In this document: positions 17,286-27,903 of the stretch, piece by piece
Layout of the letters: each line of letters opens with the position of its first letter
Numbering within the stretch: position 1 is the first letter of the stretch
From: Ignavibacteriota bacterium
GTDB lineage: Bacteria; Bacteroidota; Ignavibacteria; Ignavibacteriales; Melioribacteraceae
NCBI GenBank assembly: GCA_016713565.1
Contig: JADJOX010000008.1
Span: 372,001-436,000, forward strand
Direction: 5' to 3'
DNA length: 64,000 bases
Program-made: the position numbers and the translations under genes
The notes under the pieces: generated by a model
Database searches by the model: none
Seen by the model: the letters and a program-made list of their open reading frames with translations, nothing else
Told to the model about the DNA's origin: nothing

Positions 17286-18374
17286 CTATACTTTAAGGGA
17301 TAATAATTTTTCCCGGACTTTTTGATAGCCGGGTTTAATGATATTGTATATATATTTTAATCTTTCTTCGTAAGTTAGAAAGGATGATTTCATCGCATTG
17401 ATATTGAGTTTTTCAATATCGTCAAGTGATATTCCGAACAATTGAGTAGCAATCAAATATTCTTTTGTGAGCGTTGTGTCACTCATTAATCTGTCGTCGG
17501 TATTAAGAAAAACTCTAAATTTCTTTTTATAAAAAATGCTAAACGGATGGTTTTCTAAAAGGTCTACCGCACCAGTATGGACATTGCTTAAAAGACAAAT
17601 TTCCAACGGCAAACGTTTATCCAATACATACTGTGCTAATTCACCTAAAGCAACAACTTCACCATTTTTATCAATGATTACATCTTCCAATAATCTTGTT
17701 GCATGACCGATTCTGTGAGCACCGCAAAATTGAATTGCCTGCCATATTGATTCCTTACCAAAAGCTTCACCCGCATGAATAGTAATATTGAAATTTTCTC
17801 TTTGTATAAATTGAAATGCGTCAAGGTGATCTTTAGGAGGATAGCCGCCTTCTTCACCTGCCAAATCAAACCCAACAACACCTTTGTTTCTGTAATTTAC
17901 TGCGAGCTCTGCAATCTCCAGTGATTTTTTCATATTTCTCATTCCGCAGAGTATAAGTCCGTAACCAACGCCAAAATCCTTTTTACCTTTTTCCAAACCT
18001 TCTAAAACCGCGCTAACTACATCATCATAATGAAGGCCTTTTTCTAAATGCAGAATCGGCGCAAATCTCGTTTCAACATAACAGATACCATCGTTATGCA
18101 TATCTTCCATCATTTCATAAGCAACTCTTTCCAACGACTCTTTTGTCTGCATAAGTGCGCAAGTGTGTTCAAAGCCTTGAAGATATTCAACTAAGTTTCC
18201 TTTATTCGCACCGCGGTGAAACCAATCAGCTAATTCAACGGGGTTATTAGTTGGAAGTTTTTTATAGTTCTGTTTTATTGCTAAATCAATTATTGTCTCA
18301 GGTCTTAATCCGCCGTCAAGATGATCATGTAGCAATACTTTAGGAACTTCTCTTATTATATTTTCAGTGGTCAT
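17286..18374 (-). CDS. add: Adenosine deaminase
   Basis: 362 residues of the amidohydrolase fold. The metal and catalytic motifs are all present: LLHDHLDGG (His16, His18), ITIHAGEAFG, HRIGHATRLLED and LNTDDRLMSDT. The Asp pair in the last motif is usual for adenosine deaminases. The reaction is adenosine (or deoxyadenosine) to inosine plus ammonia; a 6-aminodeoxyfutalosine deaminase role is an alternative within this superfamily and cannot be excluded. It is the first gene of the minus-strand operon. The divergent 219-bp gap to 18594 should hold promoters for both directions. Confidence 0.85.
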   Translation of the reverse strand: MTTENIIREVPKVLLHDHLDGGLRPETIIDLAIKQNYKKLPTNNPVELADWFHRGANKGNLVEYLQGFEHTCALMQTKESLERVAYEMMEDMHNDGICYVETRFAPILHLEKGLHYDDVVSAVLEGLEKGKKDFGVGYGLILCGMRNMKKSLEIAELAVNYRNKGVVGFDLAGEEGGYPPKDHLDAFQFIQRENFNITIHAGEAFGKESIWQAIQFCGAHRIGHATRLLEDVIIDKNGEVVALGELAQYVLDKRLPLEICLLSNVHTGAVDLLENHPFSIFYKKKFRVFLNTDDRLMSDTTLTKEYLIATQLFGISLDDIEKLNINAMKSSFLTYEERLKYIYNIIKPGYQKVREKLLSLKV

Positions 18375-18593
18375 AAAAGTCTTATTTTATTTATAAAAAT
18401 ATTCTTTTTAACCGGTAAAATCAATTTTAGGTAAAAACAATAATGAGTTATAATATACAAAATATGAATAAGAATAAATTGCAAAGTTGGCTAATTAATT
18501 AAAGCAAAATAGTATGGAAAATGTTAATTTTACATACTGGAAAAAACGTAAAATAACTTTAAAAATTAAAATCAAAATAAAAAAGAGGTCTAA

Positions 18594-19733
18594 ATGAAGA
18601 GGACGGTAAGTGTAATTTTAATTATTTCATTTGTTTTGGGATTTTCAGCATTTCAATGCTCATCCACAGAATTAACAAGTGCAAAATTGTATATTCAACA
18701 AAATAATTATGATAAAGCAATGGAATCACTTGAAAAAGAAATTCAAAAAAATCCTAAAAGCGATGAGGGTTATTACCTGTTAGGTTTTTTACATGGTGAA
18801 AAAGGTGATATACCAAAGATGTTGGAAAATTTCGATCAGTCATTAAAAATCAGCAATAAATTTGAAAAGAATATTACTGAATCCAGAAAATACCACTGGG
18901 CAGATAATTTCAATAAAGGAGTTCAATTATTCAACCGCGGAGCTAAAGCAGGAAATACTGATAGCGCCAAAGTTATATTTGGTGATGCAATTAACAAATT
19001 TAACGATGCAATCGCCTGCGAACCGGATTCTGCTGACACATACTTGAATTTGGCTTATGCTCATTTGAATCAAGGCGACAGAGAAGCTGCTATTGTACCT
19101 TTCAAAAAAATTATGGAACTAACAAATAGTCCTGATTCATATGTTCAGCTCGGTGAAATTTATATTCAAAAAGGCGTTGAATTAAAAGAAGCAGGTGATA
19201 AAGACAAAAGCATGGAATCTTTTAATAAATCTATTGAAATTTTGGAAAAAGGAAGAAAAGAACATCCCTCTAATGGCGATATTTTATTGTTACTTTCTAA
19301 TGCATACATTGGTGCCGAAAAACTTGACGTTGCTAAAGAAGCTTTCAAAGCCGGCGTTATTCAAGAACCAGAAAATAAATTTTACAGATATAACTATGGC
19401 TCATTGTTGCTTAATGCTGAAGAATATCCTGAGGCTGAAGTGCAATTGAAAAAGGCAATTGAGATTGATCCGAATTATGAAAACGCACTTTACAATTTGG
19501 CAGTTACTTATGTTAAATGGGGTGCAACAATTAGAGAAGAATCAGAAGCAAAAGAATTGAAATCAGACGAATTTAAACAAAAATTTGAAGCAGCATTACC
19601 ATATCTCGAAAAATTTCTTTCAATAAACGAAAAAGAAGCGGCAGTTTGGGATTTATTGGGCAAAGTTTATGCAAATCTTGGAATGAAAGATAAATCCGAA
19701 GATGCATTCAAAAAAGCTGATATGTACAAATAA
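18594..19733 (+). CDS. TPR-repeat (lipo)protein
   Basis: 379 residues. The signal peptide KRTVSVILIISFVLGFSAFQ ends at Cys22, a likely lipidation site though the -1 residue is Gln. Several tetratricopeptide repeats follow (for example YYLLGFLHGEKGDIPKMLEN, TYLNLAYAHLNQGDREAAIV and NALYNLAVTYVKWGATIREE). TPRs are protein-binding scaffolds; a periplasmic or outer-membrane role is inferred. RBS AAGAGG (18582-18587) decides the start. A terminator follows. Confidence 0.82.
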   Translation: MKRTVSVILIISFVLGFSAFQCSSTELTSAKLYIQQNNYDKAMESLEKEIQKNPKSDEGYYLLGFLHGEKGDIPKMLENFDQSLKISNKFEKNITESRKYHWADNFNKGVQLFNRGAKAGNTDSAKVIFGDAINKFNDAIACEPDSADTYLNLAYAHLNQGDREAAIVPFKKIMELTNSPDSYVQLGEIYIQKGVELKEAGDKDKSMESFNKSIEILEKGRKEHPSNGDILLLLSNAYIGAEKLDVAKEAFKAGVIQEPENKFYRYNYGSLLLNAEEYPEAEVQLKKAIEIDPNYENALYNLAVTYVKWGATIREESEAKELKSDEFKQKFEAALPYLEKFLSINEKEAAVWDLLGKVYANLGMKDKSEDAFKKADMYK

Positions 19734-19756
19734 TTAAATTTTTAATAATTATTAGG

Positions 19757-19797
19757 AGCCCATACTTTGTCTTTCTTGACAACCTATGGGCTTTTCA
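19757..19797 (+). terminator. Rho-independent terminator after TPR gene
   Basis: AGCCCATA (19757-19764) pairs with TATGGGCT (19785-19792), with an inner TTGTC/GACAA helix and a T-rich tail. It lies 23 bp after the TPR gene stop codon. Confidence 0.75.
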
Positions 19798-19814
19798 TTT
19801 AATTGAGGACTACA

Positions 19815-20141
19815 ATGGAAAAAAACAGCGAAAATAAGGCACAGCAAATCAATATTGAACTTGGTGAAAAAGAAGCTGAAGGAATTTACTCCAATTTGGC
19901 AATTATTACGCATTCTCCGGCAGAATTTATTTTAGATTTTACCAGAGTTGTACCGGGTGTGCCGAAAGCAAAAGTACATGCAAGGATAATTACAACGCCA
20001 CAGCATGCCAAAATGCTATTAAAAGCATTACAAGATAATATTTCAAAATTTGAAAAAAGATTCGGTGAAATAAATATAGATGGTCAATCGTCCCCTCAAT
20101 TTGGCTTTACCAATTTGAATAAAGACGAAAGAATTAATTAA
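19815..20141 (+). CDS. DUF3467 domain-containing protein
   Basis: 108 residues from ATG 19815, with GAGG at 19804-19807. The family pattern is clear: EGIYSNLAIITHSPAEFILD followed by FTRVVPGVPKAKVHARIITT and PQHAKMLLKALQDNISKFE. DUF3467 is a small cytosolic family common in Bacteroidota and Chlorobi with no proven function. The start two codons upstream is less likely. Confidence 0.88.
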   Translation: MEKNSENKAQQINIELGEKEAEGIYSNLAIITHSPAEFILDFTRVVPGVPKAKVHARIITTPQHAKMLLKALQDNISKFEKRFGEINIDGQSSPQFGFTNLNKDERIN

Positions 20142-20206
20142 TAATCTAACAGAAATAAAATTTTCGCCGATAATAAATAGAAAATATCAAATAAATTAGA
20201 AAATTA

Positions 20207-23200
20207 TTGTACAATTTCTTCAAACATATTATTTCGGCGCTAATTTTTAGTGCATTATATTGGAATGTCCTCTTATCCCAATCTTTAAACTTTCAACACT
20301 ATTCAACCGACAACGGTTTGCCTCAAAGCACAGTTTACGATATTGTTCAAGATTCCACAGGCTTTATTTGGTTTGGAACAGAAGCAGGAGTTGGAAGATT
20401 TGACGGTATTAAAGTTAAAACATACAGCTTATCTGATGGTTTGGTTGGAACCAATGTTTGGGCTTTATTTATGGATAAGCATGGCACGCTTTGGATTGGC
20501 ACAAATGACGGATTGTCACTTTTATTCGAAGACGAAATTACAAGTTTTACAACCGCCAACGGATTGAGTGATAATTTTATAGAAGGCATAACAAATGATA
20601 AAAAAAATAATATTTGGGTTGCTACAAGATACGGCGGCGCGTGTAAATTTGAAGGTAAAAAAATAACCAAATATACCGAGCAGAATGGATTTCCAAGCAA
20701 TGAGCTCTCGGATGTACTTCTTGATTCCAATGGAAATTTATGGTTTACCTCTTCAAATAAAGGCTTAATTAAATATGACGGGAAAAATTTCACGGTTTAT
20801 AATTCAAAGAACGGATTAATTAGTGATAATATTTTAACCATTTTTGAAGACAGCGATAAAATTTTGTGGATCGGATCGGATAGAGGAGTTTCAACCTTTA
20901 ACGGTAAATATTTTTATAATTTTTCCTCAAAAGACGGTTTTCCTGAAGAAGAAGTTAGTGTTATTCTTGAAGACGCAAATAGGAATATTTGGCTTGGATT
21001 ATACAATAACGGCGTTATGCGTTATGACGGGAAAAAAATCTACCGTCATGAAGGACTGCAAAGTGATGAAATTAGATCCGGATTTGTTGATAGAAGAGGA
21101 GATATTTGGTTTGGAACTTTTTTAGGCGGCGTTAGCAGGTTGCCTGCCGATTGGTTTGAAATTTATTCTACTTCTAACGGTTTGGCAGATAGAGCGGTTT
21201 ATCCAATTTCGCAGGACGATAATGGTAAAATGTATTTTGGACATTATGGGAAAGGCGTTACGGTTTTGGATAACGGATATTTCAGCAGGTTAACTACAGC
21301 TTCGGGATTGATTGGAAACGACCTCAGTTCAATATTATTGGACAGTAAAAAAAAACCTTTGGTTCGGAACACTTTCCGGAGTTACTAAATTTGGAAAGGG
21401 AGGAGTTGTTTCATTCGATAGAAACAGAGGCTTAAAACACGATTATATTTTAAAGGTTTATGAAGATAGCAATGGCGACATTTGGTTTGGCGCTGTTGGC
21501 GGAATAAGTAAATATTCACCACAAACCGGAAATATTACAGAGGTTCTTACCGATGTACAAGGATTTAACAAATTTGAAGTAAACGACATTCTTGAAGATA
21601 AAAAAGGGAATATTTGGTTTGCAACTCATTACAGCGGATTGCTAAAATATAATGGTAAAACTTTTGTGCAAATCGATACGGCAAAGGGTCTGCCAGTAAA
21701 TAACATTTTTTCAATTATGCAAGACGAATACGGTTATTTTTGGCTTGGAACCGATGGCGGCGGAATTACACGTTATGATGGAAAAAACTTTCAAACTATT
21801 ACTGAAAAAGAAGGTCTTTCTGCAAATACATGCTATTTTATTTTAGAAGATAATCATAAGCTTTATATCGGAACCATAAATGGACTTTCAATTTTAGATA
21901 ATCAAAAATTTAAAAACGAAAATAAAATAAAGTTTAGATATCTGACAAAAAATGAAGGAATTCCAAATATAGAAGTCAACCAAAAAGCATTTTTTAAAGA
22001 CAGAGATGGTTTATTATGGTTTGGAACAATGAACGGAGTAATTAAAATAAATCCGAACAAAGCAGCTTTAGATGAAAATCCTTCGGTTTTTCTTACCAAT
22101 GCAAAAGTATCAGACGGACAAAATGAAATTCCATTCAAATCATTTAATCAAGATGAACTTGACTATAATCAGAACAATATTTCATTCGAGTTTTACGGAA
22201 TTTCATTCTCAAAACCCGAAGAGACAATTTTTGAAATTAAATTAGAAGGAATTGAAAATAACTGGGCTCAAACAAAAGAGCATACAGTAACATATAGAGC
22301 GCTTCCGCCAGGTAGTTATAATTTTTGGGTAAGAGCAAAAAACAGCGATAATACGATTGGAGAAGCAAAAATATTAAGTTCATTTAAGATATCTCCCCCA
22401 TTTTATAAAACTTGGTGGTTTATAACTTTGACAATATTAAGCATATCAAGTTTTGCTTATTACCTTTATTATTATAAAACACTGCAAGTTCAAAAAAGAA
22501 ATGAAGCGCTTGAAGCAATGGTTAGAAAAAGAACGAGCGAACTTGAATTGGAAAAAAATAAAAGTGATGAATTGCTGCATAACATTTTACCTTCCTCTTT
22601 GGTAAATGAATTGAAAGTAAATGGGAGAGTAAAGCCCAGAAAGTTTTCAAATGTTTCAATTTTATTTACTGATTTTAAAGCATTTACTTACACAACAAGT
22701 GTGCTTCCACCTGAAGAATTGGTAAATGAGCTTAACGATATCTTTAAAAACTTTGATAAATTAATTGATAAATACGGTTTGGAAAAATTAAAAACCATTG
22801 GCGATTCTTACATGGCCGCATGCGGAATTCCGAATGAACTAGATGATCATGCTGTAAGAATTGTATATGCCGCAATAGACTTTCAGAGATTTATTAAAGA
22901 AAGAAATAAAGCCTCTGCAATAAAATGGGATATGCGTCTTGGAATTCATTCAGGCAGCGTTGTTGCGGGAGTTGTAGGAACAAAGAAATTTACTTATGAT
23001 ATTTGGGGCGATACTGTAAATATTGCAAGCAGGATGGAAAGTTCCGGAGAACCCGGAGAAATAAACATTTCAGGTTATACTTATATGCTTGTCAGAGATC
23101 ATTTTGAATGCGAATACCGCGGAAAAGTTGATACAAAAGGCAAAGGAAGTATTGATATGTATTATGTGAAAGGTCAAAATAGAGAAAACCTTTCAATGAA

Positions 23201-23249
23201 GAATAAATCAGAATTTAAATCTCAATTTCAGTTTAAACATATCGGCTAA
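20207..23249 (+). pseudogene. Propeller-sensor adenylate cyclase, split by one frameshift
   Basis: Two overlapping frames (20207-21388 and 21312-23249) are parts of one protein of about 1013 residues. Order: signal peptide (TTG start at 20207), two-component-regulator beta-propeller repeats with WFGT motifs (about 30-620), a Y_Y_Y-type beta sandwich (about 640-725), one transmembrane helix (about 735-757), a short coiled coil and a class III cyclase domain (about 810-985). The cyclase keeps the metal Asp residues (LFTDF, IGDSYM) and the Lys/Asp pair in EKLKTIGD and YDIWGD that selects ATP, so cAMP synthesis is expected. The break is one extra A in a run of nine (21347-21355); with eight A the frame reads DSKKNLWFGT. 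It may be a real lesion, a sequencing error, or a slippage site. No neighbour reveals the signal sensed. Confidence 0.85.
21347..21355 (+). other. A9 homopolymer at the frameshift of the cyclase gene
   Basis: Nine consecutive A. Eight would keep the propeller and cyclase in one frame (SKKNLWFGT). Runs of this length are known sites of RNA polymerase slippage and of sequencing indels. Confidence 0.7.
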
Positions 23250-23361
23250 TAATACGATTATAAATTTATAGTATTTGGTTAATTATCGTATTCAAATCTT
23301 GACTTATGCTATTATTCCTTTTAATTAAATATCGGTAATTATTACATCTAAAAGGGAAATA

Positions 23362-24393
23362 ATGAAATCTGCAGTAAAATTTAGTTTTTTACTTTTAATC
23401 ATTTTTTTAAAAATTTCGATATATGCGCAAGATTCCAATGTGGTAAATTATAGCTTGTGGCTTGAGAAACCTGTGTCATTCGGCACATTGGATACAAAGG
23501 TTGATGAAGGCTCTTTTAAAGAAGGAAAAGGATTTGTTATTCCTAAAACAACGTTACCTTCAAGCCCAATTGACTTTTCGATGTATCAAAAATTATATGA
23601 TGCTCTTACCGGCGGTGTTTTCACAGTTGAATACGGTGCTTTAAATAATGACATAATTATGAAAATCTTCATTAGAAAATTAGTGCCAAATGGAAATACA
23701 TATTTAAATTTAGGAGTAGATAAAGATACGCTGTTCTCATATTTTGAGATTAGAATTTGGGAATTGCCGGATTCAAATTTATACCCGGAAAAAACCAGCT
23801 ATTATTTTAATGAAGGTTATCATGCATATTTTTCTGTTCCAAAATCTCCGGAATTTTTAGAATTCTTGAATATGACAAATATAAGTCAGGATGATAGTCT
23901 TGCCTTTGCTTATTTGGAAGAACAGAACATTAATTTAAAAAATGTAGATGATTGGACACCTGAAGGAATTCAAACAATTGAGACAGCGGATTCGATTAAA
24001 TTTAAAGCAATTCATTTATCCAGAATCGGAGGCGGAAAGAAGAAAGCAATTGCGAAAGTGAATCCTACTTCCGGAATTGAGCTAAATGAGTTAAATGAAA
24101 TCCCCAATAATTTTGAACTATTTCAAAATTATCCAAACCCTTTTAACCCAAGTACAAAAATTAAATTTTCAATCCCACAACTTTATAACAAAAATTCCGC
24201 AAAAGTTTCTATTAAAATTTTTGACGTTCTCGGTAGGCAGATATTAACTCTGGTTAATGAAAATAAAAGATCAGGTGTTTACGAAATTAATTTTGATACG
24301 AATCAACTGATCCGAATGACGAGTGGAATTTATTTTTACTCATTGCAGGCCGATAATTATAGGGTTGTGCGGAAAATGATTCTGACGAAATAA
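23362..24393 (+). CDS. Secreted protein with T9SS type A sorting domain
   Basis: 343 residues. A signal peptide (about 1-22, ending IYAQ) is followed by an unrecognised N-terminal region of about 230 residues, then the T9SS C-terminal domain: FELFQNYPNPFNPSTKIKFS, VSIKIFDVLGRQILTLV, SGVYEINFD and GIYFYSLQ...VRKMILTK. By family the tail routes the protein through type IX secretion to the cell surface. RBS AAGGGAAA lies just before the ATG. It begins a trio with the lipoprotein (17 bp) and barrel protein (1 bp). Confidence 0.87.
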   Translation: MKSAVKFSFLLLIIFLKISIYAQDSNVVNYSLWLEKPVSFGTLDTKVDEGSFKEGKGFVIPKTTLPSSPIDFSMYQKLYDALTGGVFTVEYGALNNDIIMKIFIRKLVPNGNTYLNLGVDKDTLFSYFEIRIWELPDSNLYPEKTSYYFNEGYHAYFSVPKSPEFLEFLNMTNISQDDSLAFAYLEEQNINLKNVDDWTPEGIQTIETADSIKFKAIHLSRIGGGKKKAIAKVNPTSGIELNELNEIPNNFELFQNYPNPFNPSTKIKFSIPQLYNKNSAKVSIKIFDVLGRQILTLVNENKRSGVYEINFDTNQLIRMTSGIYFYSLQADNYRVVRKMILTK

Positions 24394-24410
24394 TTTACAT
24401 AGGAATTCAA

Positions 24411-26459
24411 ATGAAGTTTGTCAAACAAAATCAAGTTTATATTGTTTTAATAGTCGCATTATTTCTTAATTCATGTTTCGATAAACCTAACGAGTTTGTT
24501 AGTCCCACTTGGGATGTTGATTTAAATATTCCTATAACAAAAAAAGAATTTTCACTTTTGGAGATTGTTGAAAAGGACAGCTCATTTTTAAAATCTTCGG
24601 AAGATCCGCAATCAATGGGCTTGATTTATTTTGGAGACGAAAAGCCAATATCAACGGTAAAAATTGATAATCAGCTTTCCATTAACGGATTTCAAATAAA
24701 TAATTCACAGCAGCTTGGTTCAATAAAAATAAACATTCCAATTCCCACTGCAACCAATATTAAAGTTGAAGAATGGGCTGAAGATGTAACAAGCGGCTCG
24801 ACACAAATTTTCCCTGAACAGGAAGGTAATGTTACTTTAGATGTGGAAGGTATTAAAACTGTAGAAAAAATATATGTTGAAGATGGTGTTCTTAAATTAA
24901 TTATCTTCAATAATCTTCCGGTTGATATTGAACTAAGAGGAATAATTATTAGAAATAAAATAGATCAAAGCATTGTAGCTGAGCAAATTAATACAATAGA
25001 TAATTGGGTGAAGGTTCCTAAATATCAGATTGATTCGTTAAAGTTTCCGCTAATAAATTCCGAAATCTCAAATCAATTAGAATACGTTGGAACCATTTAC
25101 AGTAAAGGAAGTGATGGAATTGAAGTTGTAATTCCTGAAGAATCCGGAACAACAATTTTAGCGTTATTTGACGATCTAACAATTTCCGGCGCTACTGCTC
25201 CGCTACCTGTTCAAAATATAACCGCGGAAAAGGCAATTGTTCTCGATGACTCTACATATATTGAAACCGCGGAAATTTCGGACGGACGCGGGAATATTAT
25301 TTTTAATAACAATTTAGACGTTCATTTGAATGTGAAAATCACATTTGAAAATATTTTGGATGCAAGTAAAAATAAATATTCAATTTTTGTTCCTCTCGAA
25401 AAAAATCAAAAGCAAAAAGTTGTTAACATAAATGATTTATCGGGTTGGTTTATTTCTTCCACAAGTCCGGGTGAATTAACAAATAAGTTAAATTATAAAT
25501 TTGAAATTGTAACGGATTCAACCGGTGAAATCTCAACAGTCGAAAAAAACGACAGTATTTCATTTAATATAGATTTTGATGATATAATATTAAAATCTAT
25601 AACTGGTAAACTTAAACCGACTCCATTCAACATTACCGAAAGCGAATTTAATCTCGATTATGGAAGTTTTGATAGTAATTTAGATTTTCAATCGGCTAAA
25701 TTTAAAAACTCGAAAATTCTGCTTAATCTTGGAAGTTCATCTAACTTAAAGTTTAAAATAAATGGAGTTATAACTTCAACCAATGGACAAACAACAAAAT
25801 CAATTATATTAGATAATATAATTCTTCCTTCAGATAACGGAGGCGAAGTAGATATTTCTGAATTATTAAATGATTACTCCAAAGATCTGCCGTATAATTT
25901 TAAACTCATCGGCAGTGGAATAATTAATCCGGATTATGAAGTAGGAACTGTAAGCTCTCAAGATTCTATTTTCGGCAATATGAAATTTGAAATACCTTTG
26001 AATGTCGGGATTGGCGAAGCAACATTTATTGATACAATCGATCTTAACTTAGGTGATATTAAAGATGATGATATTGATAACATTAATTACGGGGAAGTTA
26101 CAGTAAATATTGAAAACAGCGTGCCTGTAAATCTTAGATTCAACGCAATGGTTCTGGATTCAAATAATAATGAAATAATGCCGCTGCCGACTGAAAATAA
26201 TCCAACGTCATATTTGGAAGTTCAATCTCCTACGGTTTCAAGTGAAGGCGATGTACTGAACACGGTTAAATCCGAACATACATTGAAATTGTATAATGAT
26301 GAAATAATTGAACTAATTAAACATCCGTTCCTAAAAATAATGTTCGCGTTTGAAACCCCGAATTCAGATGAACAAAATGTAAAATTCAGAACGAGCAATA
26401 AAATCAATATCAGTATTAAAGTTAAAGCGAGTTACAGAGCTGATTTTAGCGGGGAATAA
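24411..26459 (+). CDS. Large lipoprotein of unknown function
   Basis: 682 residues. The signal peptide ends with the lipobox LNSC (Cys22), so it should be lipid-anchored. The mature part is beta-rich and Asn/Asp/Ser-rich with no enzyme motif visible; it starts WDVDLNIPITKKEFSLLEIV, a pattern I associate with large Ignavibacteria lipoproteins. Repeated NxxxDI and GEV-type segments suggest stacked beta domains. It is tightly flanked by a T9SS protein and an outer-membrane barrel, so a surface assembly is plausible but unproven. Confidence 0.75.
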   Translation: MKFVKQNQVYIVLIVALFLNSCFDKPNEFVSPTWDVDLNIPITKKEFSLLEIVEKDSSFLKSSEDPQSMGLIYFGDEKPISTVKIDNQLSINGFQINNSQQLGSIKINIPIPTATNIKVEEWAEDVTSGSTQIFPEQEGNVTLDVEGIKTVEKIYVEDGVLKLIIFNNLPVDIELRGIIIRNKIDQSIVAEQINTIDNWVKVPKYQIDSLKFPLINSEISNQLEYVGTIYSKGSDGIEVVIPEESGTTILALFDDLTISGATAPLPVQNITAEKAIVLDDSTYIETAEISDGRGNIIFNNNLDVHLNVKITFENILDASKNKYSIFVPLEKNQKQKVVNINDLSGWFISSTSPGELTNKLNYKFEIVTDSTGEISTVEKNDSISFNIDFDDIILKSITGKLKPTPFNITESEFNLDYGSFDSNLDFQSAKFKNSKILLNLGSSSNLKFKINGVITSTNGQTTKSIILDNIILPSDNGGEVDISELLNDYSKDLPYNFKLIGSGIINPDYEVGTVSSQDSIFGNMKFEIPLNVGIGEATFIDTIDLNLGDIKDDDIDNINYGEVTVNIENSVPVNLRFNAMVLDSNNNEIMPLPTENNPTSYLEVQSPTVSSEGDVLNTVKSEHTLKLYNDEIIELIKHPFLKIMFAFETPNSDEQNVKFRTSNKINISIKVKASYRADFSGE

Positions 26460-26460
26460 T

Positions 26461-27903
26461 ATGAAATTTAGAAAAATTATCATACTGTTAAGTTTATTTA
26501 TTTCATCACTTGAATTTGCTCAAGGTTTCGGATCTTTCGGTTCTGTTGACGCAAAAAATATTTCAATGGCAGGAACAAACGCTGTTTCATCAACAGGAGT
26601 TTATGCAATTGGAGTTAACCCCGCAAATTTAGCAACAGAACAAGAACATAAAATTGAAATATCAACAGTTTTACCGCTTCCTAATTTAAATTTTTCAGCG
26701 GGAAATGATTTTATTACAATTAGTGATTACAAATATTTTTTCACAGGCGAAGAGAATAGTTCTGGCCAAATAGTAGGTAAATATTTGAATGAAGCTGAGA
26801 AAAATAAATTTTTAGATTTATTTTCAAACGGTTCAATGATAAATACAAATTTCGGAACTACAATATTTTCCGCTACTTTTTATCCATCAAAAAAATTGGG
26901 CGCGTTTGGAATTTCAGTCCAGGATTGGGTTAGCGCAAATGTAAGTCTGCCTAAACAAATTTTTGAATTAGTTCTTTTTGGAAATGAAACGGAAAAAGTT
27001 TTTGACTTAAGCGACATGGATTTGAAAACCTGGTATTTAAGAAATTATACGCTTTCATATGCTAAAGATTTATCGAATTTATTTCCTGACGCATTTAGAT
27101 CCTTTACCGCGGGCATCACCTTAAAAATGGTGCACGGTTATTTCTATGCAGGTTTTGAAAATATGAATACCACGCTTCAGACGCAAAATAATTTCGGTAT
27201 TCAAGTCAACGGCAATTCAAGAATGCTTATGGCTGCTTCGCCAAATTTTGGCATTAAGTACGATTTTGATGAAGACGGAATTGAGAAAGAAACACAATTA
27301 GGTCTATTTAATAAACCAGCGGGAACGGGTTTTGGAATGGATTTAGGATTTAACGCGGAATTGAATAAAGCATGGTCTTTCGCTGTTGCCTTAACAGATC
27401 TTGGTAAAATAAACTGGAATAATGAATCAATTGAATACGCTTCTTCAACCACGTATCTTTTGGAAGATATTACCGATGAAACACTTTTAGATTCTCTTGG
27501 CAAAGCTATAACAGGCGAGGGAAGATATATTAATGAGTTTTCTACAAGTCTGGCAACCGCAATGAAATTGGGAGTTGCATTTAAACTTGATAAATTTTTA
27601 AATGGAAATTTCCCGGGAAAATTATTAATTGAATTCAACTATCAGCAGGGTTTTAATAATATGCCCGCAAACACTACAGAGCCAAGATTTTCATTAGGTT
27701 CTCAATACAGCCCATGGAACTGGTTTAATTTGAGAAGCGGAATTTCTTACGGAGGAATTGAAGATTTTAATTGGGCATTTGGGTTAGGATTCAGTTCGGG
27801 ATTATTGGATTTCGATTTTGCGGCTTCGTATGTTCACTCTTTGTTTGACGGAAACAACGCAAAAAGATTGGGATTTGCAATGTCAAGCAGATGGAAATTC
27901 TGA
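26461..27903 (+). CDS. Outer-membrane beta-barrel protein (DUF5723/PorV-like)
   Basis: 480 residues with a signal peptide ending near EFAQG. The N-terminal hatch-like block SVDAKNISMAGTNAVSSTGV and the IGVNPANLATEQ segment resemble DUF5723 and FadL/PorV-type barrels, where an NPA motif sits at the start of the barrel. The C-terminus ends in Phe (SSRWKF), as usual for outer-membrane barrels. The gene is 1 bp after the lipoprotein. Its stop abuts the convergent lptG stop (TGATCA). Confidence 0.75.
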   Translation: MKFRKIIILLSLFISSLEFAQGFGSFGSVDAKNISMAGTNAVSSTGVYAIGVNPANLATEQEHKIEISTVLPLPNLNFSAGNDFITISDYKYFFTGEENSSGQIVGKYLNEAEKNKFLDLFSNGSMINTNFGTTIFSATFYPSKKLGAFGISVQDWVSANVSLPKQIFELVLFGNETEKVFDLSDMDLKTWYLRNYTLSYAKDLSNLFPDAFRSFTAGITLKMVHGYFYAGFENMNTTLQTQNNFGIQVNGNSRMLMAASPNFGIKYDFDEDGIEKETQLGLFNKPAGTGFGMDLGFNAELNKAWSFAVALTDLGKINWNNESIEYASSTTYLLEDITDETLLDSLGKAITGEGRYINEFSTSLATAMKLGVAFKLDKFLNGNFPGKLLIEFNYQQGFNNMPANTTEPRFSLGSQYSPWNWFNLRSGISYGGIEDFNWAFGLGFSSGLLDFDFAASYVHSLFDGNNAKRLGFAMSSRWKF

